Shown piece by piece: positions 38,260 through 55,749 of a stretch of 64,000 nt of DNA. The translations under genes and the position numbers were made by a program. The notes beneath the pieces were generated by a model. That model did no database searches. It was not told the origin of the DNA and worked only from the letters and a program-made list of their open reading frames with translations. Positions within the stretch are counted from its first letter, which is position 1, and every line of letters starts with the position of its first letter. This stretch comes from Mansonella perstans (Eukaryota; Nematoda; Chromadorea; Rhabditida; Onchocercidae). The stretch lies in NCBI GenBank assembly GCA_037074765.1, contig JBAMDO010000146.1:1-64000 (forward strand). Reading direction: 5' to 3'.

Positions 38260-41200
38260 TTCATCCATATTCGCAGTTAAACAATAATTAAACAAACCAA
38301 GAAGAAGATAAATAACGAAAAACATTACTCTCTCTCTTATGAGAGAACTCTCTTACTCAAGATAGTATGCAACTTCATTAATGCATATATATATATATAT
38401 ATACCATACAAGAATTATTCCTTTTCTTGTTCCTCAGAGATAATCTTGGCTCTGATTTGATTCAATAACATTGTATACTTTATGATCATTTCATTTTTTT
38501 TTTCAATTTATACAAATTTTTATTGTTTTTTTTCAAGTTAAATGAATAACAAATAACCAGATAAACATTGCTTGCAAGTTGTTATTTATGATATGTTACC
38601 ATTAAATTGAAACTTCTTTATCAGATCTTCTTTTTCTGATCATTGATTTCTGCTATTTATAAAACCAATGAAAAGTTTAGTGTTGCAATAAAATTATAGG
38701 ATTGATCATTGCATTGTTAGTAATATTGACGTAATATTGACGATATTATCAAATGACTTTAAAATTTAAACAACCTTAGCAACAAAGCATTGCAAATTTC
38801 TTTTGCATCTTTTATTTATATTCACTAAGATTTGTTTGTATTGCAAATAATGCATTTTTTCCATTTTCCACTTTTCCATTCTTCCGTTTTTCATTTTAAT
38901 TACATGCCTGAATTGAATAATTTCTAAAGAGAACTCAAAAAATGCATATTGGAACTAATTTAATATATTTGTGAAGGAAAGGAGAACAATGATGTTAGGC
39001 AATTCATTAAACGTTACAGATGGCATATTGAGGACAGAAGAGGAAGTCGAAATCATATTATCATATTGTATTAAGTTAGTGTGTCTTCATAGGATTTATT
39101 AAATCATTAGTCGACTGATTATATTTCATTTCATTTCCTATTCTTCGGTTCCGGAACACTTTTTTAATTTTCATCTTTTTTCCTAATATAAGTCACTTCA
39201 TATAGTTGTTTTAATATTCCTGAGCTGCTAAAGTTACACTTAGCTTTTCTTCAAACAACAATTTTAGAATTCTGAATTCTTTTTTGAAAAATTTGAAGTA
39301 TGTACTTTAAAACCTTTAAGACAAGTTGTTTTTTCTTTCAGTTTTTTTTTTTTTGAAATTTTTTCAAACATAATATTTTCATCGAATAAGCAAACAATTA
39401 TTTTTCCGTATCTTTTGTGCGCTAGCGAACAAAACAAAATGATTGAACTGCACATTCTTCACTTTTGAACTTTTCCATACTTCATTTCTGTCGATCTGAA
39501 TCGCTTTGTCGTATTTAATTTTGCAAAATATTATGCTATTTTAGACCTGGCAACTTTCTAATCGCTTTGCTGTGGTTTTCAGTCATAAGTATGAAGCATT
39601 GATATCTTTACCAAGAATCAAAATTATTTCCTTCTATGCAATAAAATTTGCCACATTTCGAAGTTCTTATGACCTTTACCGAGTTTGTTAGCAATTTATT
39701 TATACTAGAATCAAATTTTCAACGATTACGTTTCCCGATTTTAGTTATTGCATCAAAACCTTTTTTTTTATCTTGAAATTGGATTGGGAAATAAAGTGTA
39801 GGAAGCCAGTGTAAAAGGCAGACTTGGTGGAGTTTGACTTTCAATGTTATTTTCACAATTTTCAGCAAATTTTAAATCAAAGTCTCAAATCATTAGACTA
39901 TTAATGTTTGCACCTGAGCTTGTGCTATTCCAAAGCATTACAAGATTTTAAAACATATTACAAAAACTTTATGTTAATCAAAAATTTCTGCCTAACTTCT
40001 ACATAGCTTTTTATTTCGTGCTTTCACAGTTCCAGTTGGTTCAAAACAATTATTTAATTATTCTTCACGGTATGTTATTTTTGGCCTTCGTCTATATTTG
40101 AAGCAATGTCTTATATCGCGATCTTCTACTGTATAAGTAGCAAATGTCATTTTGCAATAGATAACAATCAAAATCAAAGTTTGTCGCAGTCAATGAGAAT
40201 AATGTAAAATCTATCAATTGTTTCGAATTATTTTTTAAAATTTATCATAGAATTCGTCAAATCCGTAAATGTTCCCTCCTCCTTTAATTTCATACATTGC
40301 TAAATTAGGAAATATGTTTAGGAATTAAAAGATGCATGTCAAGTATTAGGGAATGCATTGAAAATTCGTGCTTATAAGTGGTTGATGTAAATTCAGACTG
40401 CTTGGAATTGTGATTGATTGGAAATTCCACTGTATTGTCAACTATTTCATTTCAATTACAATAATCAATTTCCATGTTTTTTTAGCGAAAATTTGTGCGG
40501 CTGGAAAACTATTATATCAGCTTCTCATTTCTAATTTTTGAAAACATTTTCTAGCTAAAAACACTGCATTTATCATTGCTATTGGCTTCAATTTAATTAC
40601 AATTATGTATATATCGAAATTTGATATATTAGATAATCAACTTGAAAATATCTTCAAAGATTAATATTGGCCAAATATCTCTTTAAAAGTGTTGAATGAA
40701 ATGATCTGATTCCCTTATTGATGCTCTTTTATTCTAGCACTTTTGTTTACAGTTTAATTTCGATTCAGAAATGACATTTACGAAGAGTAGAACAAATTGT
40801 TAGCGCAGATTAGGGCAGCAATATGAAAGGTAGGCTGAACTGTATTACACTGTGACATTAAGTCCAAATACGTATGCTGCGTGACCTCGAATATTGCTCA
40901 TAAAGGAACTGCGCATCAAGCAATTTCATGATACTTTTAGATGAAATCACAAGATAATCCTTCTAGATGAAATGATAAGTTCATGATTTATTGTACACTT
41001 AGCAATAAATTATGCATTCAAGAACGTAACTATACTCAAAGATATTACAGTTCATTGAGAATGAAAAAATTTAATAGGCCGATACATACTAGAAAAAAAA
41101 AACGTTAATTATACGGTGGAATTTTAAACTATCAAACGATCAGAGAGATTGAAATGCAATCAGTTTTCAACCATTTATTTTTATTCTTTAGGGAATTCAT

Positions 41201-42370
41201 TATCATATCGTAGTGATAAAATTTGAATGAATTCCGAATTTTTTAAACACAAAGTTTCTAAGTGCTGTTCGAAGGAAGATAAGGAAATACTTCTAATAGT
41301 AATGCTTCTCATCAGGAAATAAATTGCTACTGTTATCCCACATAGTTAAGCAATGCACTGAAGCGAAATTGAATTATGTCCACTTCTTTCGGTTGATAGA
41401 CGATGACACCTTTTAACAATAATTCAATTAAGTGAAGTTTAGGTACTAAATTCTCCATCTGATTAGTAACATTGATTGAAGTATGGTATTAATGAAAAAT
41501 CTATAACAGTTTAATAATTTGAGATATAAGAGCAAATTGTAAAAAAATGATGGAGCAGATAACCGTCACATAATTTGTGTATTAGCTACTCTCAATCGAA
41601 AATGATCAAACTTACAGACACAATAACAGTTTCAAATCTAATTTTTCACACACTGATCAGACAACTTTTATCCTTCTCATTCTTCTTTTGGTTTCTCATA
41701 AAGAAATGATTAAATTCCTATTATTTTCTTAATTTCAAACTTTTCAACATTTTCGACAATATCACTTCTACACGAAAATTTAATATATCATTTCAGTGAT
41801 TATTTTTTATATCATCTCTTTATATTATTCAAAATGTTTGCATCATGAAACAATCAGACATTCTTTTCTCATTTATTTCAAAAAAAAATTAAAATGTCGT
41901 GCAGTAAACTGTTCCCAAATATTGTATCAAAGATTATGCAGAAGATAAGCAAACATGTATCAGATAATGACAGAATGATTTTTTTCAAGGAAAGGAACGA
42001 CAAGAGAGTTTCAGGTTGCCAGAATTCCTTGAAAAATATTCCTGAATTCAATCAAAATGTGTCGCGTAATACTCGTAATAATTTCAATTTTTAAAAAAGT
42101 TAGAGGAATTCGCAGGTTAGTGGCAAAATTAAAATGATAAAATTTCAGAAATTGATTGATAGTTGAATTGGTAGAAAAACGGATGTTTTTGGATGTCATT
42201 TGTTGCTCTTAATAAAATCATACATAAAACTTTTAAAAACTATTAGTTGAATTCTTCTTTTATCTTCTTTTTTTTATATGATATCAAGAAGAACCATATA
42301 ATACTACTATCCTTCTAGTTTTAAAATATGCTCAAATATACTCATCAAATAAAAGAGAGCATTCGGTGAT
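38260..42370. other. intergenic, no recognised gene
   Basis: No supported exon. Possible frames (39264-39455, 41894-42094) are short and lack motifs. A (TA)n run lies at 38387-38403. Confidence 0.5.
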
Positions 42371-42377
42371 AAATAAT

Positions 42378-42788
42378 GAGAATATTAATGTCTCGGGAAT
42401 AATCGGGAATATTAATGTCTCGGGAATAATCGAGAATATTAATATCTCGGGAATAATCGAGAACATTAATGTCTCAGGAATAATCGGGAATATTAATGTC
42501 TCGGGAATAATCGGGAACATTAATGTCTCGGGAATAATCGAGAATATTAATGTCTCGGGAATAATCGGGAACATTAATGTCTCGGGAATAATCGAGAATA
42601 TTAATATCTCGGGAATAATCGGGAATATTAATGTCTCGGGAATAATCGAGAATATTAATATCTCGGGAATAATCGAGAATATTAACATCTCGGGAATAAT
42701 CGAGAACATTAATGTCTCGGGAATAATCGGGAACATTATTGTCTCGGGAATAATCGAGAATATTGATGTCTCGGGAATAATCGGAAAT
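42378..42788 (+). repeat. 27-bp minisatellite, about 15 copies
   Basis: The unit contains attaatgtctcgggaataat followed by cgggaat or cgagaac variants. Because 27 is a multiple of three, frames stay open through the array on both strands: plus 42366-42941 encodes a VSGIIGNIN-type nonapeptide repeat, and minus frames encode FSIIPETLI and YSRDINILD repeats. Nothing flanking the array looks like a gene, so I treat it as a satellite, not a protein. Confidence 0.95.
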
Positions 42789-43182
42789 GTCAATGTCTGT
42801 CTCGTAATGATCCCAGCAATTATGAAAATGCAAAATGATGCACTCTGCGATAATTTAAAAGTTGAAATTAAGTTCATCATCTATTTAATAGTCTATAATG
42901 ATATTGCAATTAATGAATGGATGAAGTGGAAGCCTGTTTAGACTCATTTTGCTATTTCAGTACGACCACTCTCACTCTCTCACTTTCCTTTTTATCTTTC
43001 TTTCATTCATACATGTTGCACTTTTGACAACTTGTCGTCAAACTATCTCTCGCTAATTTTATCGATTCCATTTCCTCTCGTCCTTTCCCTCTCTTTCTTT
43101 TTTCCCCTCTCTTTCTTTCTTTCTTCTCCCTCTCTTTCTTTCTTTTAGTGACATTGGTGAAGGTCAACTGCTTCAATGGCTG

Positions 43183-43392
43183 CATGTATCTTCAACATGT
43201 CCAGAGAGAGAGAGCAATAGAGATAAAGAAAGAGGAATGGAAAAGAGAAGAGAAGAAAGAGAGCAATCCCAAAAAATCCTTTTATCCCATGTATCTTCAA
43301 TATGTCCAGAGAGAGCGATAGAGATAGAGGAAGAGGGATGGGAAAGAGAAGAAAAGAAAGAGAGCAGTTTTGAAAAATCCTTTTATCTCCTA
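43183..43392 (+). repeat. 105-bp tandem duplication, purine-rich
   Basis: Two copies begin catgtatcttcaacatgtcc (43183) and catgtatcttcaatatgtcc (43288). Both continue into an AG-rich tract and end near atccttttatc. Confidence 0.9.
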
Positions 43393-43510
43393 ATTTCCGG
43401 ATGAGTGGGTTGCATGTCGTATTTTGTCGTAGACTCTCTCTCTCTCTCTTTCAGTAGTGTTCGATACGATTTATCTTCCTTTCATTTCACTAATAAACAC
43501 CATTTTAACC

Positions 43511-43990
43511 TTGCATGTCTTTAACATTCCTCATCATTAGATGCTCCGATTCGTTATACTTCCGGAATATCTCCCATTCTGCTCTCTTACAGTAACCATT
43601 CCGGTTCATTTACTCACCGATGACCTCCTCATATTATCGATCGAAGTTTATCTGATCGAAGTTTGTCAATCTTGCATGTCATAAAAATTCGTCACCATTA
43701 GATGCTCGGGTTCGTTATACTTCCGGAATATCTCCCACTCTCCTCTCTTACAGTAACCATCCCGGTTCATTTACTCACCGATGACCTCCTCATATTATCG
43801 ATCGAAGTTTATCTGATCGAAGTTTGTCAACCTTGCATGTTACCATTAGATCCTCCGATTCATTATACTTCCGGAATATCTTCCATTCTGCTCTCTCTTC
43901 GATCACTATAATCCATCATTGACAGTATCCACATTTACATTAATCATTCCGGTTCATTTACTCACCAATCATCTCACATTATCGTTCGCA
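43511..43990 (+). repeat. ~160-bp tandem repeat, about three copies
   Basis: Copies begin near 43511, 43672 and 43832. Shared strings are cgttatacttccggaatatc and ggttcatttactcaccgat. The third copy is the most diverged and truncated. Confidence 0.9.
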
Positions 43991-44660
43991 GTTCGTCTAC
44001 TTATCCGCGCAACGATTATACGGTTTATGGTTTAGAACGATTTGTTACTAATTGTAGAGTATTTTGTACTTATATTTTAACAAAATCTTCATTTTAAAGG
44101 CTAATATTGATTTTACATCATATTTGAGTTTATTTTCCTAAATTTTCAACTAACAATTGTATTTCATTAAAAAAAAACAAGCACTCTTATTTATTCTGTT
44201 AAATGACTTTTCTCTTCAGCTAATTCCAGACAAATAGTTTTTCTCTTTCAATGATTGGTATAAATTAATGAACTTTCTTTTCTGGAAGAATTCATTGCTC
44301 CCAAGTAGTTACTGAAATAACTCGGACCTCATAACAGTCATAGAATCCTGCTTATATTTTAAATGTTCCTCCTATGCCTGATTCTTTTATTGAGGATTTT
44401 TTAGGTGTTGGGCTGTATTGAAGATCTATGAGCAAAAATACACTTTTTTCCCATGGCGATAGAAAAAATCCTTAGTGTTGAAAATAAATTGAAATTTAAC
44501 CTAATTCTACAAATTTACTTTCTAAAATAACCATAATCTATACTACGATACCCATAAGATTTTTTTTTTTTCTGATCTGGAATAATTTTTTCTTTTTATT
44601 TAATTTTCTCATGCAAGGAAATTATATGGCAAAGAACTTTTCATAATGCGAAGTTTTTCC

Positions 44661-44882
44661 GAAATTTGTTCTGGGTTATACCGGATAACTCAAATTTGTT
44701 CCGAGTTATATCAGATAGTTCAAATTTGTTCCGAGTTATATCAGATAACTCAAATTTGTTCCGAGTTATATCAGATAACTCAAATTTGTTCCGAGTTATA
44801 TCAGATAACTCAAATTTGTTCCGAGTTATATCAGATAACTCAAATTTGTTCCGAGTTATATCAGATAACTCAAATTTGTTCC
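44661..44882 (+). repeat. 30-bp minisatellite, about seven copies
   Basis: The unit contains tgttccgagttatatcagat followed by aactcaaatt. The middle copies are identical; only the first two and the last differ. Two plus-strand frames stay open because the unit length is divisible by three. Confidence 0.95.
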
Positions 44883-45528
44883 GGTAATTTACAAATGCTA
44901 TTGGAAATAAATATATGTAATGAAACGTAATAAATTGCTACTTTTTTCCGTTAAAAAAAGAAAAATAAGTACAAATTTTGATAAAGTTCAAACGTTAGCA
45001 ATGTATTTTGTTTCACTTTTTTTAGGTCAGTCACTTCCTCTCTCTCTCTCTCTCTCTCATTCTCTCCCTCTTTCTCTTCCTTATTTCTATAATGTAATGT
45101 AGCTTATGCTGTATCACTTCTTTTCACTCTATATGCTTCACTATATATTTAGTTATCGTTCCTTCCTCCTTCTCTCAACATTGAACAGCAAAGTGCTTCT
45201 TCGACACGTCGACACGTCCGACACGTCCGACACGTCTAACTTCGTTTCTTCTCTCTAAGAATTTTTTTGTTATGATTTAAATTCTTGTGGTAAATTGGAT
45301 AAAGTAGAGGAAACGATGGGTACATTTATTTTAGTTACCCTTTGGATTTCAAAGTTAGCATTAGTTGAAGTGAAAAGCTGCTAGGATAATATTCACGTGA
45401 ATTCAAAATTGATTATTAAAATTTGTTATGGAAATACTTTTATCGTGCTAAGCTAGCACCAATTAGTTTATCAGTTGTCGTTAGCTGACAATTTTATTTT
45501 CTCTCCATTCACATAATCGTTATAATTG

Positions 45529-45770
45529 ATGTGAATATCATTGATGGGTTGCTAGCTAATCATTATCACTGATGTGAATATGGTTGCTAGCTAATCATTA
45601 TCACTGATGTGAATATGGTTGCTAGCTAATCATTATCACTGATGTGAATATGGTTGCTAGCTAATCATTATCACTGATGTAAATATGGTTGTTAGCTAAT
45701 CATTATCACTGATGTGAATATGGTTGCTAGCTGATCATTATTACTGATGTAAATATTGTTGCTAGCTGCA
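45529..45770 (+). repeat. 35-bp minisatellite upstream of enolase
   Basis: About six copies containing gatgtgaatatggttgctag and ctaatcattatcac end about 120 nt before the enolase start codon. Central copies are identical and edge copies carry substitutions. Confidence 0.95.
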
Positions 45771-45852
45771 TTCGTTACTTTGCTGATGAATATTTATGTT
45801 TTACATTGAGCTCAATCAAGATTCCAATTCATAATTGTTTACATTTTATTTC

Positions 45853-45854
45853 AG
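45853..45854 (+). promoter_or_regulatory. probable trans-splice acceptor, enolase
   Basis: TATTTCAG ends here, 38 nt before the enolase ATG. It argues against the longer in-frame ATG at 45806, which lies upstream of the acceptor. Confidence 0.55.
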
Positions 45855-45892
45855 TAGCTTTCTCGGTGATTACAAGCATCGTGTCGTCAATA

Positions 45893-49808
<3,916 letters not shown>

Positions 49809-49890
49809 ATTATAAGATTTTGATGAAAAAAAAATTAATGTTGCGTTTTAACTGAACAATAGAGACATAATTGCTATGCCGTGCAGTGAT

Positions 49891-49896
49891 AATAAA
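49891..49896 (+). promoter_or_regulatory. candidate enolase polyadenylation signal
   Basis: AATAAA lies 83 nt after the enolase stop codon, in an A+T-rich 3' flank. Another AATAAA occurs near 49986. Confidence 0.5.
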
Positions 49897-49984
49897 TTAA
49901 TTTTAAACTACTTATTGATAGTTCCAATTTAGACCATAGTTTTCGTAGACTTGTTCAAATCAAGTTATATCAAAATTGATGTCA

Positions 49985-50052
49985 TGAAATAAAATAACTT
50001 TTTTGATTGTCGCTTTGAAATAAAACTTTTTTTTGGATTGTCGCTTTGCAGA
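49985..50052 (+). repeat. ~32-bp tandem duplication
   Basis: gaaataaaa followed by a T run and gattgtcgctttg occurs twice in succession, just downstream of enolase. Confidence 0.8.
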
Positions 50053-50059
50053 ATTTTAC

Positions 50060-53000
50060 AGGTCATGATTAAAAAAGACAAAGCAGTCATTTGGAATTGG
50101 TATGAGTTTTACAATCAAATAGGTGCAGAATCTCACAAACATGTGTTTCTTACAGAGATTTCCAGGAAATTGACATTTAAGATGAAAAGTCATCATATAT
50201 GATTGGCGAGAAGTTGACTTTTGTCAAAAACAAAACAACTGGCATATTATAAACAATCAAATAAAAGTAAATTTTTACGTCGTTAGCCTTAGAATGATGG
50301 ACTAATGAAGTTGTCGTTTCTTTTACTTTGCAATTTATGTTACATATAAACCATTCAGACACATTCAAATAATGCAATTAACAGTATTTTATCTTCAATT
50401 TTACACTTTTTTCATTTGTTCACTTCATGTTATTGCCAGATTTCAATGGCATTAATCAAAATTTTGGAAATACCTTTACTTTTTATCGGGCATGTTGTGC
50501 AGTAATATGATTTTCGTCTATCATTTCAATAAAGAGTGTAATTTCTAAAACACTTATGATGGTTGACACAATATCATCTCTTAACATCAGCTAAACTGGT
50601 TATTGATATTTTGAATTTATCAATAGATTATCAAAAATGAAAATAAAAAGAACGAAATCAATGAATTTATAAAAGTGGAAATTCCCACCTTTTTCTTCTC
50701 TCAGTATTATAGCTCTTTTCATTTTTCCTTTCAAAAAGAAGAATGTTATAACCAAGCAAACTTTCCCTATTTACGAACTTTCCTGTTTTTTTTTTGCAAT
50801 GGAACACAATCAGAAAGTGCACTGCTTCCCGAGTAATGAACCTAATTAGCACTTTTTTGTCAAAAAAAAGACACCAGAAAAAACTACCGAGGCGTTAACA
50901 TAGAATTAGATATTACCTCACATTTTTGAAGAGAAAAGGGATGCTTTTATTTCCCGTTCTTAATTGATAAAGAAACTTCAATAAATTAATGATTAACTAT
51001 CATATTTCAACAAATTTAATTAAAGAATTGGAGTTTGTCAAATTTATTTTTAATTTTAAAAGGTTTTCATTCAACATCAATGTTTTTACATTACCATCTT
51101 CAATTTCTGGACGCATTTCATTTTGAAATGCTAACTATTTTTTCTTTTTAAAAATAGAAACGTTTGTTAACCAGTTAATTTTTTTTCCTTGATTTCAACT
51201 AGTTTTTACCAGTCATGATTAGTTTCTTGTGTTAATTAAAAAATTTGTGTACTTCGAAAAGAAATTTTCTGCAATACAAGCATTGCGATCCTAAATTTGC
51301 GAAAGTTGAATTAGATTTTATCATGCTTTTTACATTATTCATAAATCAAACTAATTTTTTAGCATTACTTTGATCGAGAAAAAAAAAAAACTTCTGTAAT
51401 CATAGAACTAGTTAGACAGATTCGTCAATTAATTTAACTAAACGAATTTTATTAAGCTTTTTTCTATTATGTATGGAAATTTTCATGTTTTTTATTACAA
51501 TACAGTGCATTATTAATTCAAACAAGAGCTGATGAAAAAAGAAATTATTATCAACAAAATCGTTAACGATTATTGCCCTGTATTGTGCTCCATTACTTTC
51601 TCTTTTTTCATGTGATTCAACTTTTAAATCTCTCAGTATGAACGTTTGCTGTGCAATATTTATTATACAACGTCCAAAATATTTGTGTGCATTAATTTCT
51701 TTATGACAAGAAAAAATGAAAATTTTCCTCCAATATTTTGGCAATAAAATAAAATTTTTACTAAAATCATTATTGTTCCCTAAAATGTTTTCTCTATTGG
51801 TTTAAATTATGTGAAGAAAACAATTACTAGAAAGTTTTCCAACTTTCGCTTTTAAATTATGCTGATAATTTCTTCATTTTTTCCATCTCATAAATTAAAA
51901 AATTATCCTTTCTCCTTATGAATTGAAAAATTAGCAAATGAATGATTTAATCGAAAAGAAAATCTGCTTCCTTCATTTCTCAATATGCAGTTTTTTCTGA
52001 CTAAAAGTTATAACCTGAAATATCTTAAATCATTACGGTAAGACCTAACTTGCATGAGCTGGGCTGAAATAACAACTACTCGTTAGATTTGCATGAAGTG
52101 ATAGATAGTAACAATTTACGTTAGAATATTCAAAAACATTACGGATGACTCGATTTGTTACTCGAAATGAACAATTTTTTTTAGAATTAATTAAATCAGG
52201 AATTCCTACTTAATTAATTTTGTAAAATGAACACAGACGTGCAAAAAGAATATAATATGATGAGTTTAATTGGTTTTTGGTATGGTTTATAATGTTGTAA
52301 TGTTTAAGATTAAAATTCAACAGGAAATTCATGATAAGAATCAAGTTTTGAAATGCGCATTACGCTGTCGTTAATCGCTCTATTAGTTGTCAAGTCAGCT
52401 TTAACGGCAAACGTGTAAATTTTCCATTTTCAAAATTTCATTCTTTAACTTAGCAGAAGTAATCTTGCAAGTTATTCTAATATTAGTGCAAATTTTAAAT
52501 TTAATTTACCTAAGGACATTCATATTATCGCGAATGAATGGTTTTGCATCAAATTCTCTTCCTTTTCATTGACCCTCTTCTGTGAATTGATCGCTTTTTT
52601 GTTTAACTAATGATTTTTTACCCTTACTGTTGATTGTCTTATTCATTCATCTATAAATAAATAAATTAATTGCACCTATCAGTGTGTGATGCTATCTTAC
52701 TTAGTTTTCTCTTCCTTTTCAGAAGAGAAAAACACATAATTTATGTTATTAATTTCTCTTTTACCATTTTTTATAAATTTTCATCTGATAATTATCTTAA
52801 TTTCAATCCTTCATTGTTGTTTTCAGATTTGCGAATTTTTTTCCCCATTCATTTTTCTCTGTTCGTATTTGAAATAACCTCACGATTGCTCAAATGTTTT
52901 TTCTCGACTATTTGAATAGCGTCATCATAAACAATTTAAAATTTAATTCGAATTAATTGAAGCAAAGAGGTTAAGGTGAGGCCACTGAATATGTCGCACC

Positions 53001-55580
53001 AAAATTGTTTATTTGACAGATGGATTAAAAAAAGTACTGAACTAATGGGAAGAAATGTTAATTAAACTATTAGGATTCTGAAAAATTAATGCTTGGACAT
53101 AATTGATATACTGTCAGCGTAAGATGTATTATCACTCTGTCCTTATATTCTACACTGAAAATATAGCAGCTACAGGAATGATTCAGTGCAACAATGCTTA
53201 AGTTAAATTAACAAAGACTATCAATTTTGCTCTTTCAAGTTTGTTATATAAACATCGATTAATTTAAAAGCACTCGAGATTTTCCTCCAAGAAAAAAATC
53301 TGTGAATGAACTTTCAATATGTATAACTTTCTTCTTTAATCTTGATATTTTCTTAACTTCTTTAAATTTTTTTTGGAAATAGAGTTAGCAAAATCTTAAT
53401 TTATCGTCTTGACTGAAAATTGTCAAATTTTAACAATTTTTCCATCTGTAATATCATAAGTGTTATTTTTTTCTACTTTTCGCGAATTTATTCACTGACC
53501 TTTATTGATAAATTATTATGCCAATCAAAAAAACGAAATTTAGAATCTCCTTTTCTTCCAATTCCCTCGAAACTAAAAAAACAAAAATTCGTCACCAAAT
53601 TGTTTTTATGTTTTTTACTGAACTATTGACAGAAAATGTGATTTTATATGATTCATTAATGAAAGGCGAAAAAATTGTTTCCCGTAGAAAAACTTTGTGA
53701 TTTCTAACTTGTTTGTCAAAAAGCTGCTCCCAATAAATTTTTCATTAAAAATCTTTTGCCTCTTTTCTATTGCTTTTGTTTTCCGTATCGCAAATGAATT
53801 TTCACTTTTGCTTTAATTGCTTTTTCAATATATTCAAAGGCACTGAATTTTTTGGAAAAATTTAACATGAAATCACTGTTTATAAAAGGAAAAGTTAATT
53901 TTTCTTCTCATGAATCATAAAACTTTTTGTTCAAATCAAGCAATTTTCTCGCCACTTTTTTTCGTATTGCTTTTTTTTGTCGAAAAAGTGACTCATGACA
54001 AAATCGTGGGAATTGATGCCTTATCTATTTGTAGTACGTATATTACTTACTAATTACTTATTCAGTTTCTTGCACACAAATATTATTAATAAAGCGAAAG
54101 CAATTCTGCAACAGATATTTGAATATTTATTAACGCTACAATAACAAAAAGACCGAACAAAAATAATAAAAAAAAATTATTTATCTTTTTATTGTTGCAA
54201 TTAAATCTTTACTTTGATTTCAGCTAATTCAAATATAATGCAGTGTTTAATAATGTTAGAAAAAGAAAAACTTTATCAAATTTTATTTTCATTATTTTTT
54301 GAATAATTTTGCTGAATTAAAATTGATTTCCTTCCCATTTAATTACCACAAACTTTTCTTTAAATACGATATAGTTTCGCTGAAATTAACTTACTGATAG
54401 GATATCTGCTGACAAAAGCTGACAATAAAATGAAATTTTTGAAGATGAATGATGACGCCAAAGAAAGTGAAGCTTCTTTTTGATCTTTTAAACAATAAAA
54501 GTTCAACAAGTAATTTGTTCTTTTTTATCGCTCTTTCTAGATTTCACTCGGCAATTTTTGTATTTAGTAGATTCAGTAAATTTCCAAATATCAAATGATG
54601 CCAATTGTTTCTTTTTTCACGAAAAAATTAAGTGAACCACGAGAAAATGAAATCTGCTATTAGCAGTAGTTTTAATTTAAAAAAAATAAGTAGCATTATA
54701 TGAAAAGTTTACACAAATTTCACAAGAGCTATAGATTGCTAATGAGCAAATTCCACTCGATTTGTTTAAAATTGATATTTTTCCATTCGTTTAGTTGGTT
54801 ATATTCTGCTCACTGTAGAAATCATTTTGAAATGAAAGTACTAAAATTAATTTCAAATTTTTTTGCGATCTTTTCAATGCTTCCTTCTCGTTATCACTAT
54901 TTCCCATTGAGAAAAAAACAAAATTAAACAAAAAATATAACTGCCATATTTTAAATTTCAAAATTTATTTAGCTCCAAATAATTTCATTCATCACTGAAT
55001 GAAATTTCTCTTTTCATTTCATTGTATTAAATGTCATTTGCATTTGCATTTGCATTTGATTTGATAAGAAGACTTATTATCAGCTTAGTTTTCATTAGTC
55101 TTTTCATGCTTCAATAACAACCATTATGAAATTTAATTTCATATACCGAATGAGAAAAACAAAAATGGAATTGCTCTTAAAATATCTAATTTAAAAGCAA
55201 AATATCATTACAATTTATAATAAACATTTGCTATTTGAATGATAGCATTTTGATAGGCAAAAGAATGGCAAAACTGTTATTTATGCAACTGTATTGCGCC
55301 AAAACGTGATCAATAACTTGATCGACTTCAGTCAATGTCAATTCCATTTCTTTTTTTAAATTCATTCCTTCCTTTTTCCTTCTTTTTTTTCTCCCAAAAT
55401 TTTATTAAATTTTAATAAAAATAGATAGAACTGATAATAATGTATTTAATGTAGTTTAAATGAACATTTTTCCATTTAAAATGTATATGAGTTAAAAAAA
55501 GCAAAAAATTTTACATTGAAATTTCATACTAAATCTTTTTTACTTACGTTTTAATGAATCATCTTTTTCGCAATTTTATA

Positions 55581-55613
<33 letters not shown>

Positions 55614-55740
55614 CTGAAAAACTTGCTTTTACTTTTTTTATGAAAATAGATAATTAAAACAATATATTTACATTTATTAATGGGTTGAGTGATATGAGAT
55701 AAAGAAGGCACATATATATTTTATTGTTACAAGACTGAAG
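50060..55740. other. intergenic, no recognised gene
   Basis: The longest frame is 110 codons at 51412-51744 on the minus strand; it shows no motif or splice context and is not called. A (CATTTG)n run of about four units is at 55034-55060 and a long A run at 55588-55613. Confidence 0.5.
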
Positions 55741-55749
55741 CCGATAGAC

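Noticed and set aside
42366..42941. 191-codon frame encoding a nonapeptide repeat, and the minus-strand frames opposite it
   Set aside because: All come from the 27-bp satellite, whose length keeps every frame open; no start context or flanking exons.
45806..45892. In-frame upstream ATG that would add 29 residues to enolase
   Set aside because: It precedes a good TTTCAG acceptor, and the family starts at MPITRVHAR; enolases lack such an extension.
51412..51744. 110-codon minus-strand frame
   Set aside because: No recognisable family, no acceptor or donor that extends it, and it lies in uniform A+T-rich sequence.
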